39,331 nt of DNA from an uncultured Chryseobacterium sp. (GCF_936933875.1 NZ_CAKZIK010000020.1:1-39331); one strand, 5' to 3'; positions 7,591 through 16,374 are shown, counted from the first letter of the stretch. Numbers and translations: made by a program. Notes: generated from the letters alone by a model not told the origin.

Positions 7591-8376
7591 TTATTTTCCA
7601 GGATTATCCAATGAAACCATTATCGCTTTTTGAACGGTTTTCTGTGAAGCGTACTGAGCACCGCAAACCAAGCTGGTGAAAAGATAATCTCCTTTGGTGA
7701 TTACAATAGAATTTTCACTTTTGGATGGAATGGCGAGTCGGTATTTCATATTTCCGGCGCCATCCATTCTTACAATAATATCACAGGCAGATTTGTTTTC
7801 CACCATTACAATAACTTCTGTACTCGAAATATCATTGTCAAAAAGTTTGTTCAGAAGTTTTACCGTCTTTTGTTTATGTTCTTCGGGCGTAGAATTAAAT
7901 AAAAGATTGAATTCATCCTGTTCCGGGTTCACATTACTTCCGGCTGTTCCTGCGGGAACTGTAATATTGTTGTAAGCAGGAGTTGCGGCAGGTTTACTTC
8001 CTGCATAAACGCCTTTCTGCTGTGCTTCCAGATCTTCCTTGTATTTTTTAATCTGTTTCTGTTTGATGATCGCGTTCATCTCTTCGAAACTGATTTTTGT
8101 ATTGGGTCTTTTCTTGAGGAGCGCCAGTTTTTCCTGAAGTTCTTTTATTCTTTGGTCACTTGGATGGGCAGTTTTAATATAATCTTTTATTAAATCCATC
8201 AAACGCGGTTTCAAAACGGCTCTTCGTGGATCATTGGGATGTGCAACATTTAGGAAGGCATCAATTTCGTAGATGCTTTTGCTCTGCATAATATTTTTGA
8301 AATCCTTCAGCTTTTGCTGTGCCGGTAAAATACTGAATGCAAAAAGGCAAAGAATATAAAAAAATGGTTTCATCAT
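7591..8376 (-). CDS. Secreted protein, paralog B of the local family
   Basis: This 261-residue secreted protein has a signal peptide (MMKPFFYILCLFAFSILPAQ; the second Met at 8373 is an equally good start). Unlike its paralogs it has two copies of the N-terminal helical repeat, AHPNDPRRAVLKPRL and AHPSDQRIKELQEKL, about 20 residues apart. A basic coiled-coil-like stretch and a low-complexity Ala/Pro/Gly linker follow, then the shared C-terminal domain: KTVKLLNKLFDND, KSACDI, YRLAIPSKSE, ITKGDYLFTSLVCGAQY. Both conserved Cys are present. I do not recognise a biochemical function. It lies 32 bases downstream of the gene at 8409 and may share its transcript. Confidence 0.8.
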   Translation of the reverse strand: MMKPFFYILCLFAFSILPAQQKLKDFKNIMQSKSIYEIDAFLNVAHPNDPRRAVLKPRLMDLIKDYIKTAHPSDQRIKELQEKLALLKKRPNTKISFEEMNAIIKQKQIKKYKEDLEAQQKGVYAGSKPAATPAYNNITVPAGTAGSNVNPEQDEFNLLFNSTPEEHKQKTVKLLNKLFDNDISSTEVIVMVENKSACDIIVRMDGAGNMKYRLAIPSKSENSIVITKGDYLFTSLVCGAQYASQKTVQKAIMVSLDNPGK

Positions 8377-8408
8377 TTATTTGTTTCCCTGCCAAGTTAA
8401 AAAGAAAT

Positions 8409-9197
8409 TTAGTTTAAAACTTCAATTATATGTGAGTTTCTTAACCTTCTCTGGTAAATCGGCAAGTATTTTTCAATATAAGGTTTTGTACCCTCAATGT
8501 TATTAACTTCCAAATAGGGATTTATATTGTCTGAAGTATAAACAAATTGTAAAAAATTATCAATCAGGTTTTTAGGAATCTTTATGTTGGCGAAATATTC
8601 CTCACCAAAATAATTTTTCATGGTAGCAATTCCCTTATTCATTTTTTCGTATTCGTAAAGACGCTGCTTCTTTTTTCTGTCGCCCGAAATAATATCGTAA
8701 ATACTTTCAATGCTAAAAGATAAACCGCCACCTGCAAGCGAAGCCACAGGAATTTGTGGCGGATTTCCATCTCCTTTTGGAGCAGGAAGACCAATGATTT
8801 TTGCAATTGCTAAAGATTTTTCTTCTTTTTTAAGTGCTAAAACATCCGTTTTAAGGTTTCCGGTCGGTTTAAATTTGATCACGATTTCCGGAATCTCTAT
8901 ATATCCTTCTTTTAATTCAATAAAATTTGTGGAATTAGAAAGTGATTCTGAAGTTAAAGTGATGTCCTTTCTTTCTGTAATGATGGAGGTGAAACGAATA
9001 ACATCTCCTGCTTTCGCATTAATTTTAAATTCGCCGTTGTAATCTGAAATAACGGTTTTATGCTCATTCATATTCGTCACATAAACCTGGTTGAGATAAA
9101 TAATAGAATTATCCCTCATAAAAATTTGTCCGCTGAAAACCTGTGCTTGAACTTTTGCAAGAAACAGCAAAATAAAAACTGATAGTACCTTCTTCAT
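8409..9197 (-). CDS. Secreted carboxypeptidase-regulatory-like domain protein
   Basis: The 262-residue protein starts at ATG 9197 with signal peptide MKKVLSVFILLFLAKVQAQ. The first 100 mature residues resemble the CarboxypepD_reg-like beta-sandwich found at the front of TonB-dependent receptors: FSGQIFMRDNSIIYLNQVYV, SDYNGEFKINAKAGDVIRFTSI. There is no plug or barrel after it; instead a helical C-terminal half with YEYEKMNKG and YLEVNNIEG. Stand-alone proteins of this kind are common in flavobacteria and of unknown role. The promoter's -7 box (9204-9211) ends 6 bases before the ATG, so the mRNA is probably leaderless. It likely heads a transcript with paralog B. Confidence 0.75.
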   Translation of the reverse strand: MKKVLSVFILLFLAKVQAQVFSGQIFMRDNSIIYLNQVYVTNMNEHKTVISDYNGEFKINAKAGDVIRFTSIITERKDITLTSESLSNSTNFIELKEGYIEIPEIVIKFKPTGNLKTDVLALKKEEKSLAIAKIIGLPAPKGDGNPPQIPVASLAGGGLSFSIESIYDIISGDRKKKQRLYEYEKMNKGIATMKNYFGEEYFANIKIPKNLIDNFLQFVYTSDNINPYLEVNNIEGTKPYIEKYLPIYQRRLRNSHIIEVLN

Positions 9198-9203
9198 ATC
9201 CTG

Positions 9204-9211
9204 CAAAAATA
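9204..9211 (-). promoter_or_regulatory. -7 promoter element, near-leaderless
   Basis: TATTTTTG on the minus strand ends 6 bases before ATG 9197. Its TTG is the first possible start of the longer reading frame, which is therefore rejected. Confidence 0.55.
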
Positions 9212-9294
9212 GAGATAAAATAGAGTGTTATTCTCTGTTAGAGTGCAGGAAACGGTTAAAGTTATATTAAAGTTTGAAAGAAATGTGTTAAAAA

Positions 9295-12003
9295 TTATTC
9301 TCTGTTTTTAACTAAAATCCAACCTTGAAGAAGATCCACATCAGAATCTGGATAATCCTGCCATTTCAAAAGATACCAATAGGTTCCCGTTGGTATTGCA
9401 AATCCGTTATACCGGCCATTCCAGATAAAATTGTTTTCTGTGTTTCCTTCAAATACTTTTTTGCCGTAACGGTCATAAATTTCAAAAACCGGACTCACTT
9501 TTTCGTTTAAAGCAGAGACATCAATTTTGTCATTATAGCCATCACCGTTTGGAGTTACAACGTTAGTGATACCAATAACCGAAAAATATTTCATTACAGG
9601 AAGACAATTGTTAACCGACTTAATAAATACGGTGTAATAACCTTTTCCTTCGCTAATCGGGACTTCCACTGTTCCGGAAGAATATTCCTGATATTCCGAA
9701 TCGTTTGGTATATAATCAAGCGGAAGTTTTCCTTTCTTTACCAGTATATAATATGGCAAATTTCCTTTTTCAATATAAATTACAGCAGAAGTTTGTCCTT
9801 TTACATCAATATACTTTATTTCGGGAAGTTCATAGGTTTTTAGACTAATTTTAGCGGGTTTCAAACGGTTATCACATCCGAACACATTGGTAATTTTAAC
9901 ATAAATGGTAAGATTTGGTTTTGAATAATAACTCTGAATATCGGAATCTGGAATTCTGCTTGTAAATGCAGCATCCGTGTAATATTCGTAAGAAATGAAC
10001 TCTGGATTTACATTTAGTTGTTCAAATGCATTTTTAAGATTGTAAATGCCATTTCCGTTTCGGTCTAAACATTCGGTAATTTCAACGTCCTGTGTTTTAA
10101 TCTGAACAATATTTACAGTTACGGTAACTTCTTCATATTCCGGAAAATCAACGCCCGCCTGTTCCAAATAATAGGTGAAAGCTACCTGTTCTTCTCTAGT
10201 ATTATTAGCATCAAAATGGATGTTTCCTGCAGCGTCTACGTACGCTTTTCCACCTGAAGGCTGCGAAATAATTGCAGTTTTCGAAACATCAATTAATAGA
10301 GCCGGATTTTTTGTTAGTACAGGAGTAATTACAGGAATACTGTTACAAGCGCCAATTCTGTAATTTCTCTTGGTGTACATTGGGCATTTAATATATTTAA
10401 ACTCTTTTGTTGTTTGCGGAGGTGAACAGGAATATTTGGTAACGGTAACTTTATAATAACCAAAATTAGTTCCGGGGTTTATAGCATAACCGGTGTCTGG
10501 AAGTTTTACCCAAGAAATATTATCTGTACTAAAATACCACTCATATTTATTATAAAAATCATCTACTTCTAATATTTGCCCGTTTGCACAGCTTCCGCTT
10601 TTCGAAATAGAAGGAATAGAGCTGAAGCCCGCAAAATAGCCACCAAATCCAGCCGGTCCGGAACCACCTGCAATTCCTGCTGTAATGGCTCTGTCATTAG
10701 ATGTCTGAATGGTTTGGTTTCCCGAAACAGCTAATTTCGAGTAAACCTCCCATCCTGAAGAACCCGGAACTGTAAATGGACCAAGTAAATCGGTGGTAGA
10801 ACCATTTACGGTAAGAGACGAACCTTTTTGAGCAAGAATATTCAGTTTAACGTTATGATATTCCTGAAAACCGATGTTTGATGCCGTTAAGGGTAAATGA
10901 TTTACTTCGCTCATTTCATCGATTTTTGAAGGAAGAAAACAGGATAGTGCGGGAATAAGGTTCATTCCTCCGGAAGGTTTTTCCTGCGAAGCGCTTCCTG
11001 CTAAAATTTCATAAACGTAAGCATTTTTACTTGTTTTGATGTATAGTGCGTAAATGTTGTTGGCTTTATCCAACGGTGTATAAGATGTGCTGTTGACAAA
11101 AACAAACTGTCCCGCTTTTGCAATAGTGAAATCAGGAGTTGCACTGTTATTTAGAAAAATATCTGTATTATCTTGCGTCGCAACAATCAATGTAGATTCT
11201 ATAGCTGAATCCGGAAAATTACCGTTTCCACCCATTACGATGAATTCTTTACCTGTTTTCTCAACGGGAACGGATTGGTCCATAAAAATATCCACGCCGT
11301 CTGTTGAAATTCTTCCACTAAAACTTCCGTTTGAAACGGTAATTGGTTTATCCGAATTTATTTTTGCGCCAATTAACCCCTGTAATCCGAAGTTGGTGCC
11401 TTCGTCCACTTCAAAAATGTAAGATTCACCTTTGTTTAAAATGATATTTTTTGTTGCAGTAGCTGAAGCGTCATTAGTAAAAATAAGCGCATTACTGTAC
11501 CCGGAAAGTGTTACAGAAGTTCCGTTTTCGGTAGCCAAAATGCTTGCTTCGTAATTTGACCTTGCCGTTGAATTCAGTGAAGGCATTCCCAGGTAGAATT
11601 CATTTCCTAAAGCTGCCTTTCCTTTTGAAGTTACAATTTCCGCATGATTTGGAACGGAAAAACGCAGTGTTGCAAAATATTTTTTTGTACCAACTAAATG
11701 AAGTCCTTTTTGCGGAAGAACCACACTGCATTCAGAATCTTCTTCAGTGATGATATACTGTCTTGGAACAACAAAGGTTTGCGGAGATCCTTTTTTTAAA
11801 CTTACACTGCCAATTAAGCTGTTGCCACTATAAATCTGTACATTAAAAGCAGCAGTTTCGGAAGTGGACAAATAAACAGCCTGATAATTATAATTTCCGG
11901 CAGAGTAGTTGCTTTTCATCGGCGCAAACCAATGTTCCGTATCCATCTGTGCAGATAGAAAACTGAAAATCAGAATAAGGAAAAAAGTAATTGTTTTTTT
12001 CAA
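9295..12003 (-). CDS. Large secreted protein: IgGFc-binding-like region plus T9SS type B sorting domain
   Basis: This 902-residue protein begins with a signal peptide (KKTITFFLILIFSFLSAQ). I place the start at TTG 12003, since the promoter box (12022-12029) covers the upstream TTG and no ATG is available before the signal peptide. Roughly residues 130-480 resemble the IgGFc-binding N-terminal domain (DNTDIFLNN, GSSLTVNGSTTDLLGPF, AGGSGPAGFGGYFAG). Ig-like and PKD-like beta modules follow. The last 85 residues are a gliding-motility type C-terminal domain: VVTPNGDGYNDKI, YDRYGKKVFEG, WNGRYNGFAIPTGTYWYLLKW. That marks it as type IX secretion cargo, probably surface-anchored. The ligand is unknown and binding of IgG should not be assumed. 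Confidence 0.85.
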   Translation of the reverse strand: MKKTITFFLILIFSFLSAQMDTEHWFAPMKSNYSAGNYNYQAVYLSTSETAAFNVQIYSGNSLIGSVSLKKGSPQTFVVPRQYIITEEDSECSVVLPQKGLHLVGTKKYFATLRFSVPNHAEIVTSKGKAALGNEFYLGMPSLNSTARSNYEASILATENGTSVTLSGYSNALIFTNDASATATKNIILNKGESYIFEVDEGTNFGLQGLIGAKINSDKPITVSNGSFSGRISTDGVDIFMDQSVPVEKTGKEFIVMGGNGNFPDSAIESTLIVATQDNTDIFLNNSATPDFTIAKAGQFVFVNSTSYTPLDKANNIYALYIKTSKNAYVYEILAGSASQEKPSGGMNLIPALSCFLPSKIDEMSEVNHLPLTASNIGFQEYHNVKLNILAQKGSSLTVNGSTTDLLGPFTVPGSSGWEVYSKLAVSGNQTIQTSNDRAITAGIAGGSGPAGFGGYFAGFSSIPSISKSGSCANGQILEVDDFYNKYEWYFSTDNISWVKLPDTGYAINPGTNFGYYKVTVTKYSCSPPQTTKEFKYIKCPMYTKRNYRIGACNSIPVITPVLTKNPALLIDVSKTAIISQPSGGKAYVDAAGNIHFDANNTREEQVAFTYYLEQAGVDFPEYEEVTVTVNIVQIKTQDVEITECLDRNGNGIYNLKNAFEQLNVNPEFISYEYYTDAAFTSRIPDSDIQSYYSKPNLTIYVKITNVFGCDNRLKPAKISLKTYELPEIKYIDVKGQTSAVIYIEKGNLPYYILVKKGKLPLDYIPNDSEYQEYSSGTVEVPISEGKGYYTVFIKSVNNCLPVMKYFSVIGITNVVTPNGDGYNDKIDVSALNEKVSPVFEIYDRYGKKVFEGNTENNFIWNGRYNGFAIPTGTYWYLLKWQDYPDSDVDLLQGWILVKNRE

Positions 12004-12021
12004 GCAGAAAATTTTGGATAA

Positions 12022-12029
12022 CAAATGTA
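12022..12029 (-). promoter_or_regulatory. -7 promoter element of the T9SS cargo gene
   Basis: TACATTTG on the minus strand, 18 bases before the proposed TTG start at 12003. Confidence 0.55.
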
Positions 12030-12034
12030 GGCAA

Positions 12035-12067
12035 AAAAGAAAAACCCCGCTCTAAAAAGCAGGGTTT
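12035..12067 (-). terminator. Terminator of tsf
   Basis: On the minus strand AAACCCTGC (12067-12059) pairs with GCGGGGTTT (12050-12042), with one mismatch, and a T-rich tail follows. It lies 24 bases past the tsf stop. Confidence 0.8.
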
Positions 12068-12090
12068 CAGTATGTTTTATTTTCTTTAGA

Positions 12091-13059
12091 TTAAGAAAGA
12101 GAAACTCTTACGAATCCAAGAACTTCTACGTCATCACCAAAAGTTTTCACGTAATCTGAAACTTTTTTGCTGTCGTCTTTAATGAAGTTTTGGTCAAGAA
12201 GGGCTTTTTCTTGGTCAAGAGAAGTGTTATCGCTAATGAATCTCTGGATTTTTCCCGGAAGGATTTTATCCCAGATTTGTTCTGGCTTTCCTTCAGCTTT
12301 CAATTCTGCTTTTGCATCTTCTTCAGCCTGAGCGATAATCTCGTCATTCAACTGAGAGTAAGATACATATTTTGGTACATGCTTCAAAGGCTTACCTAAT
12401 CTTACCAATTCTTCGTTATCTTTAATGATTGCAGCAATTCTTGCATCTGTTTCAGTTGCAACAAATTCCGGAGTAAAGTTTTTATAAGACAATGTATCAG
12501 GAGCCATAGATGCAACTTGCATTGCAACATCTTTTGCAAGACCTGCAGCGTTATCGAAATTTTTAGAAAGAGAAGCGATTGCAGCAATTTTGTTACCTGC
12601 GTGAATGTAAGTTCCCAAGAAAGGACCTTCGATTGTTTCGTAAGAACCAACTTCGATTTTCTCTCCGATAACTCCTGTTTGCTCAATTAATTTTTCAGCA
12701 ACAGTTACACCGTTGAAATCAGAAGCTAAAAACTCTTCTTTAGTTTTACCTACAGCAGCTTCAGCCAATTCGTGAGCTAATTTTACGAAAGCATCGTTTT
12801 TAGCAACGAAGTCAGTTTCACAGTTCAAAGCGATAATAACACCTTTCGTGTTGTCTCCGTTTACTTTAGCAATTACAGCACCTTCAGCAGATTCTCTGTC
12901 TGCTCTGTTTGCAGCAACTTTCTGTCCTTTTTTTCTAAGGATATCAATTGCTTTATCGAAGTCTCCTTCTGCCTCTGTTAAAGCTTTTTTGCAGTCCATC
13001 ATTCCTGCACCTGTTGTGTTTCTTAGTTTAGCTACGTCAGCCGCTACTGGTGTATACAT
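12091..13059 (-). CDS. tsf: Elongation factor Ts
   Basis: EF-Ts is the nucleotide-exchange factor that recycles EF-Tu from GDP to GTP. The start at ATG 13059 gives 322 residues and the canonical UBA-like N-terminus, with VAKLRNTTGAGMMDCKKAL carrying the EF-Tu contact region. The NCETDFVAKN motif follows. The upstream in-frame TTG at 13101 falls where transcription is expected to begin, so it is rejected. It has its own promoter (13113-13143) and terminator. tsf normally sits directly behind rpsB; here it is about 6 kb away and reversed. The C-terminal half is larger than in E. coli, as is usual in this phylum. Confidence 0.96.
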   Translation of the reverse strand: MYTPVAADVAKLRNTTGAGMMDCKKALTEAEGDFDKAIDILRKKGQKVAANRADRESAEGAVIAKVNGDNTKGVIIALNCETDFVAKNDAFVKLAHELAEAAVGKTKEEFLASDFNGVTVAEKLIEQTGVIGEKIEVGSYETIEGPFLGTYIHAGNKIAAIASLSKNFDNAAGLAKDVAMQVASMAPDTLSYKNFTPEFVATETDARIAAIIKDNEELVRLGKPLKHVPKYVSYSQLNDEIIAQAEEDAKAELKAEGKPEQIWDKILPGKIQRFISDNTSLDQEKALLDQNFIKDDSKKVSDYVKTFGDDVEVLGFVRVSLS

Positions 13060-13112
13060 AATATAATTTTTATTTAAAAAATTTTGGTTAATTTGTGCCA
13101 AATTTGGTGGCG

Positions 13113-13143
13113 CAAAGATAAGAAATTATCTGCAAACTAAAAA
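13113..13143 (-). promoter_or_regulatory. Promoter of tsf
   Basis: On the minus strand a T5 tract (13143-13139) and TATCTTTG (13120-13113) are 18 bases apart, like the rplM promoter. Predicted transcription starts near 13108. Confidence 0.65.
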
Positions 13144-13196
13144 CAGACTTTTAACGTTATCAGTATTAATTAATCTAAACTTAAAACGCCTGAAAA

Positions 13197-13760
13197 ATGA
13201 ATAAATTTTTATGTCTTGTTTTTGTTTTGTTTACTTTTTTTGCTTGCGGACAAAGCAAAATTACAGCAGAACAGGTGGAAAAAACGAATGACCCAAAAGT
13301 AGTTGCAGGTTTCATTAAAGCCAACCCAGATCATCCTAAAACACCGGAATTCAAAAGAAAATTATACGCCATGGTAATGGGAGATCAACCTGCTGTTGCC
13401 AAACCTGAAGTGAAGAAACTGGAACCCGCAGCTTTGAAAAAAGAAATTAAGCAGGATGTGAAAGCCGGAAAAACAGATGCGAAAACCCAAAAAACGGTGG
13501 ATTTGCTGAATCATCTTTTTAACAGCGATCCGAATTCTAAAGAAGCTTATATTCAGATTGAAAATAAATCCAAATGTAATTTGATTGTGAAAATTAGCGG
13601 AAAGAAGTTCTACAACTTGGATGTCCCGGCAAAAAACAAAAATTTTATCCTGGTTGATAAAGGAACTTATACATTGACAACCAGCGTTTGTGATGCCAAA
13701 TATTCTTCCGTAAAAAATATGAACAAGGATTTAGCCATCATTCTGAACGCACCGAAATAG
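13197..13760 (+). CDS. Probable lipoprotein, paralog C of the local family
   Basis: The 187-residue protein is the shortest of the three paralogs. Its signal sequence ends FFAC (Cys17), a plausible but weak lipobox, so it may be lipid-anchored where paralogs A and B look soluble. The N-terminal repeat is diverged (ANPDHPKTPEFKRKL instead of AHPxDPRR). The C-terminal domain is closely related to paralog A: KTVDLLNHLFNSD, KSKCNL, FYNLDVPAKNK, VDKGTYTLTTSVCDAKYSS. Both conserved Cys are present. It is transcribed divergently from tsf and ends in a bidirectional terminator. No function is known to me. Confidence 0.8.
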   Translation: MNKFLCLVFVLFTFFACGQSKITAEQVEKTNDPKVVAGFIKANPDHPKTPEFKRKLYAMVMGDQPAVAKPEVKKLEPAALKKEIKQDVKAGKTDAKTQKTVDLLNHLFNSDPNSKEAYIQIENKSKCNLIVKISGKKFYNLDVPAKNKNFILVDKGTYTLTTSVCDAKYSSVKNMNKDLAIILNAPK

Positions 13761-13782
13761 TTACACAGAATTAATACAAAAT

Positions 13783-13816
13783 AAAAAAGGTTAAGAGAAT
13801 TTCCTAACCTTTTTTT
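13783..13816. terminator. Bidirectional terminator
   Basis: A perfect 11-bp stem, AAAAAAGGTTA (13783-13793) with TAACCTTTTTT (13805-13815), lies between convergent paralog C and accA and can serve both. Confidence 0.8.
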
Positions 13817-13833
13817 ATCTGATAATCAAATTT

Positions 13834-14790
13834 TTATCCTTTGAATTCACCCATTGCGATGAATTTTTGCTGACGCTGTTCAATGAGTTCTTTTTCGTTG
13901 AATTTTTTGAATGCTTTAATATTGTTCAGGATAGAATCTCTTACATGTTGATAAGCAACTTGCGGATCGTATTGTGCTCCACCAAGTGGTTCTTCTATAA
14001 TTCCGTCGATAATTTTATTCTCAAGCATATCTTTTGGAGTCAGTTTCAGTGCATTTGCTGCATCTTCTTTATGATCCCAGTTTCTCCAAAGGATAGATGA
14101 ACAACTTTCCGGCGCAATTACAGAATACCAGGTGTTTTGCAACATATATACTTTATTTCCAACACCAATTCCCAAAGCACCACCACTTGCACCTTCCCCT
14201 ATAACGTAAGTGAAAATAGGCGTTTTCAGCTGTACCATTTCGAAAATATTTTTCGCAATCGCTTCGCCCTGTCCTCTTTCTTCTGCCTCCAAACCAGGGT
14301 AAGCTCCTGGTGTATCCAGTAAAGTTACAATCGGAAGTTGAAACTTTTCAGCCAACTTCATCAAACGCAACGCTTTTCTGTAACCTTCCGGATTTGGCAT
14401 CCCAAATCTTCTGCGTTGCCTTTCTTTAGTGGTTCTTCCTTTCTGGGTTCCAATGAACATTACCGTTTGGCCGTCGATTTTTGCTAAACCTCCTACCATT
14501 GCAGGATCGTCAGCAAAATTTCTATCACCGTGAAGCTCCATGAAAGTGTCTTTATCCGCAATTCCGTTGATGAAATCCAGTGAATAAGGACGGTCCGGAT
14601 GTCTTGAAAGTTGTACGGTTTGCCAAGGCGTAAGATTTCCGTAGATTTCTTTCTTCTTTTCGATGATTTTATCTTCGATTTGGCTGCATGCCAATTTTAC
14701 ATCAACACCGCTTTCTTCTCCTACCAAAGAACAGGTTTGGTACTGATCCATCAATTCTTTTATCGGTAGTTCGAATTCTAAATATTCCAT
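13834..14790 (-). CDS. accA: Acetyl-CoA carboxylase carboxyltransferase subunit alpha
   Basis: AccA pairs with AccD to move the carboxyl group from biotin to acetyl-CoA, giving malonyl-CoA for fatty acid synthesis. The 318-residue protein shows LSRHPDRPYSLDFI, the crotonase-fold segment FGMPNPEGYRKALRLM, LLDTPGAYPGLEAEERGQGEAIA, and the oxyanion region IGEGASGGALGIGVG. Length and start match the family. accD is not in the window; accB and accC lie about 7 kb away on the same strand. gltX is 47 bases upstream, but a -7 box at 14813-14820 suggests accA has its own promoter. Confidence 0.97.
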   Translation of the reverse strand: MEYLEFELPIKELMDQYQTCSLVGEESGVDVKLACSQIEDKIIEKKKEIYGNLTPWQTVQLSRHPDRPYSLDFINGIADKDTFMELHGDRNFADDPAMVGGLAKIDGQTVMFIGTQKGRTTKERQRRRFGMPNPEGYRKALRLMKLAEKFQLPIVTLLDTPGAYPGLEAEERGQGEAIAKNIFEMVQLKTPIFTYVIGEGASGGALGIGVGNKVYMLQNTWYSVIAPESCSSILWRNWDHKEDAANALKLTPKDMLENKIIDGIIEEPLGGAQYDPQVAYQHVRDSILNNIKAFKKFNEKELIEQRQQKFIAMGEFKG

Positions 14791-14812
14791 TTTGTTTCCT
14801 AGGATTAATCTT

Positions 14813-14820
14813 CAAATTTA
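14813..14820 (-). promoter_or_regulatory. -7 promoter element of accA
   Basis: TAAATTTG on the minus strand, between gltX and accA. A -33 element at normal spacing is not clear. Confidence 0.45.
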
Positions 14821-14837
14821 ATAAAAAAAATGCGCAG

Positions 14838-16349
14838 TTAGGCGATATTATTCACTGCATTTGTAATTCTCGCTACAGTTTCCTCTTTTCCAAGGATTTC
14901 CATAATATCCGGAACATCGGGTCCTTTCAGTTCGCCCACTAAAGACAAACGAAGCGGCATCATTACTTTCCCCATTCCTAAAGATTTCTGCTCTGCAAAA
15001 TCATGAATCGCCTGTTTTAAATTTTCTGAGTTGAAATCTGTAGTGTTTAAAACAGCTGCAAATTCAGATAAATTAGCTGAAGTTTCTTCGGTCCATGCTT
15101 TTTTAGAGGCTTTTTCATCGTAAGAAGTTGGAGGTTCGAAGAAAAATTTGCCATCATTGTAAATGTCTTTCACAAAAGTAGCGCGTTCTTTCATTAAAGA
15201 AATGATTTTCAGTAATTTATCATCATCAAAACCTTGTAAATTGATATCTTTTTCTGCTTTTAAAAGGTTCAAAACTTCTTCGTCAGTTTTGGTTTTCAGA
15301 TATTCGTGGTTAAACCATTCTGCTTTTTCTTTGCTGAATCTTGCTCCGGCTTTATGAACTTTATGCAGGTCAAATTCTTTCACCATTTCCTCCAAAGAAA
15401 TAATTTCTCTGTCATTTGCCGGACTCCATCCCAACAAAGCTACCATATTGATAAAGGCATCCGGAAGATATCCGTTTTCGCGGTAACCGGCTGAAATATT
15501 TCCTGTTTCAGGGTCTTTAAAGTTCAAAGGAAATACCGGGAAACCGAATTTATCTCCGTCTCTTTTGCTCAGTTTTCCTTTTCCTTCCGGCTTCAAAATC
15601 AAAGAAAGATGGGCGAATTCCGGCGCTGTCCAACCCATTGCTTCATATAATAAAACATGAAGTCCCATTGATGGAAGCCATTCTTCACCACGAATTACGT
15701 GGGAAATTTCCATTTCATGGTCGTCAATAATATTCGCGAAATGATAAGTTGGCATTCCGTCATTTTTCACCAAAACTTTATCATCTAATGTATTGGTATT
15801 CACAGAGAATTTTCCGCGAATTATGTCTTCAAGGTTCAAAACTCTGTCGAAAGGCATTTTAAATCTCACAACATACGGCGTTTTTGCCTCCAATAATTGC
15901 TGTACTTCTTCCTGAGGAAGCGAGACACTGTTTTTCAGTCTCGGTCTTGTTTGATAATTGTAAGAAAAAACATCTCCTTTTTCTTCAAATTCCGCACGAA
16001 TGGCATCCAGTTCTTCCGGAGTGTCGAAAGCGAGATAGGCATAATCCGTCTTCAGGATTTGCTCTGTGTATCTGTCGTAAATATCACGCCTTTCACTCTG
16101 TCTGTAAGGCGCAAATTTTCCTCCGTGTTTCGGGCTTTCGTCGGGTACAATTCCGCACCATTCCAAAGCTTCCATAATATAATCTTCTGCACCTTCAACG
16201 TAACGTGCTGTATCGGTATCTTCAATTCTTAAAACGAAATCGCCACCCTGATTTTTTGCAAACAGATAATCGTATAAAGCTGTTCTTACTCCGCCTAAAT
16301 GCAGTGGTCCGGTTGGACTTGGCGCAAAACGCACTCGTACTTTGCTCAT
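14838..16349 (-). CDS. gltX: Glutamyl-tRNA synthetase
   Basis: GltX is the class I synthetase charging tRNA(Glu), and in many bacteria also tRNA(Gln). The 503-residue protein begins with RVRFAPSPTGPLHLGGVRTA, holding the HIGH-type motif as HLGG, and carries the KMSKS-type motif as KLSKRDGDK. The C-terminal anticodon-binding helices follow. No zinc-binding Cys cluster was seen in the stem-contact fold. The start is ATG 16349 with the -7 box 17 bases upstream. No Gln synthetase or GatCAB genes are in view, so tRNA(Gln) handling cannot be judged here. Confidence 0.97.
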   Translation of the reverse strand: MSKVRVRFAPSPTGPLHLGGVRTALYDYLFAKNQGGDFVLRIEDTDTARYVEGAEDYIMEALEWCGIVPDESPKHGGKFAPYRQSERRDIYDRYTEQILKTDYAYLAFDTPEELDAIRAEFEEKGDVFSYNYQTRPRLKNSVSLPQEEVQQLLEAKTPYVVRFKMPFDRVLNLEDIIRGKFSVNTNTLDDKVLVKNDGMPTYHFANIIDDHEMEISHVIRGEEWLPSMGLHVLLYEAMGWTAPEFAHLSLILKPEGKGKLSKRDGDKFGFPVFPLNFKDPETGNISAGYRENGYLPDAFINMVALLGWSPANDREIISLEEMVKEFDLHKVHKAGARFSKEKAEWFNHEYLKTKTDEEVLNLLKAEKDINLQGFDDDKLLKIISLMKERATFVKDIYNDGKFFFEPPTSYDEKASKKAWTEETSANLSEFAAVLNTTDFNSENLKQAIHDFAEQKSLGMGKVMMPLRLSLVGELKGPDVPDIMEILGKEETVARITNAVNNIA

Positions 16350-16366
16350 AACAAAATTTTAAGGTG

Positions 16367-16374
16367 CAAATGTA
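16367..16374 (-). promoter_or_regulatory. -7 promoter element of gltX
   Basis: TACATTTG on the minus strand, 17 bases before ATG 16349. It is back to back with the promoter at 16407. Confidence 0.6.

Noticed and set aside
9295..12003. Adhesin that binds IgG, from the IgGFc-binding-like region
   Set aside because: The fold resemblance in Bacteroidota proteins does not imply IgG binding; only secretion by the type IX system is supported.
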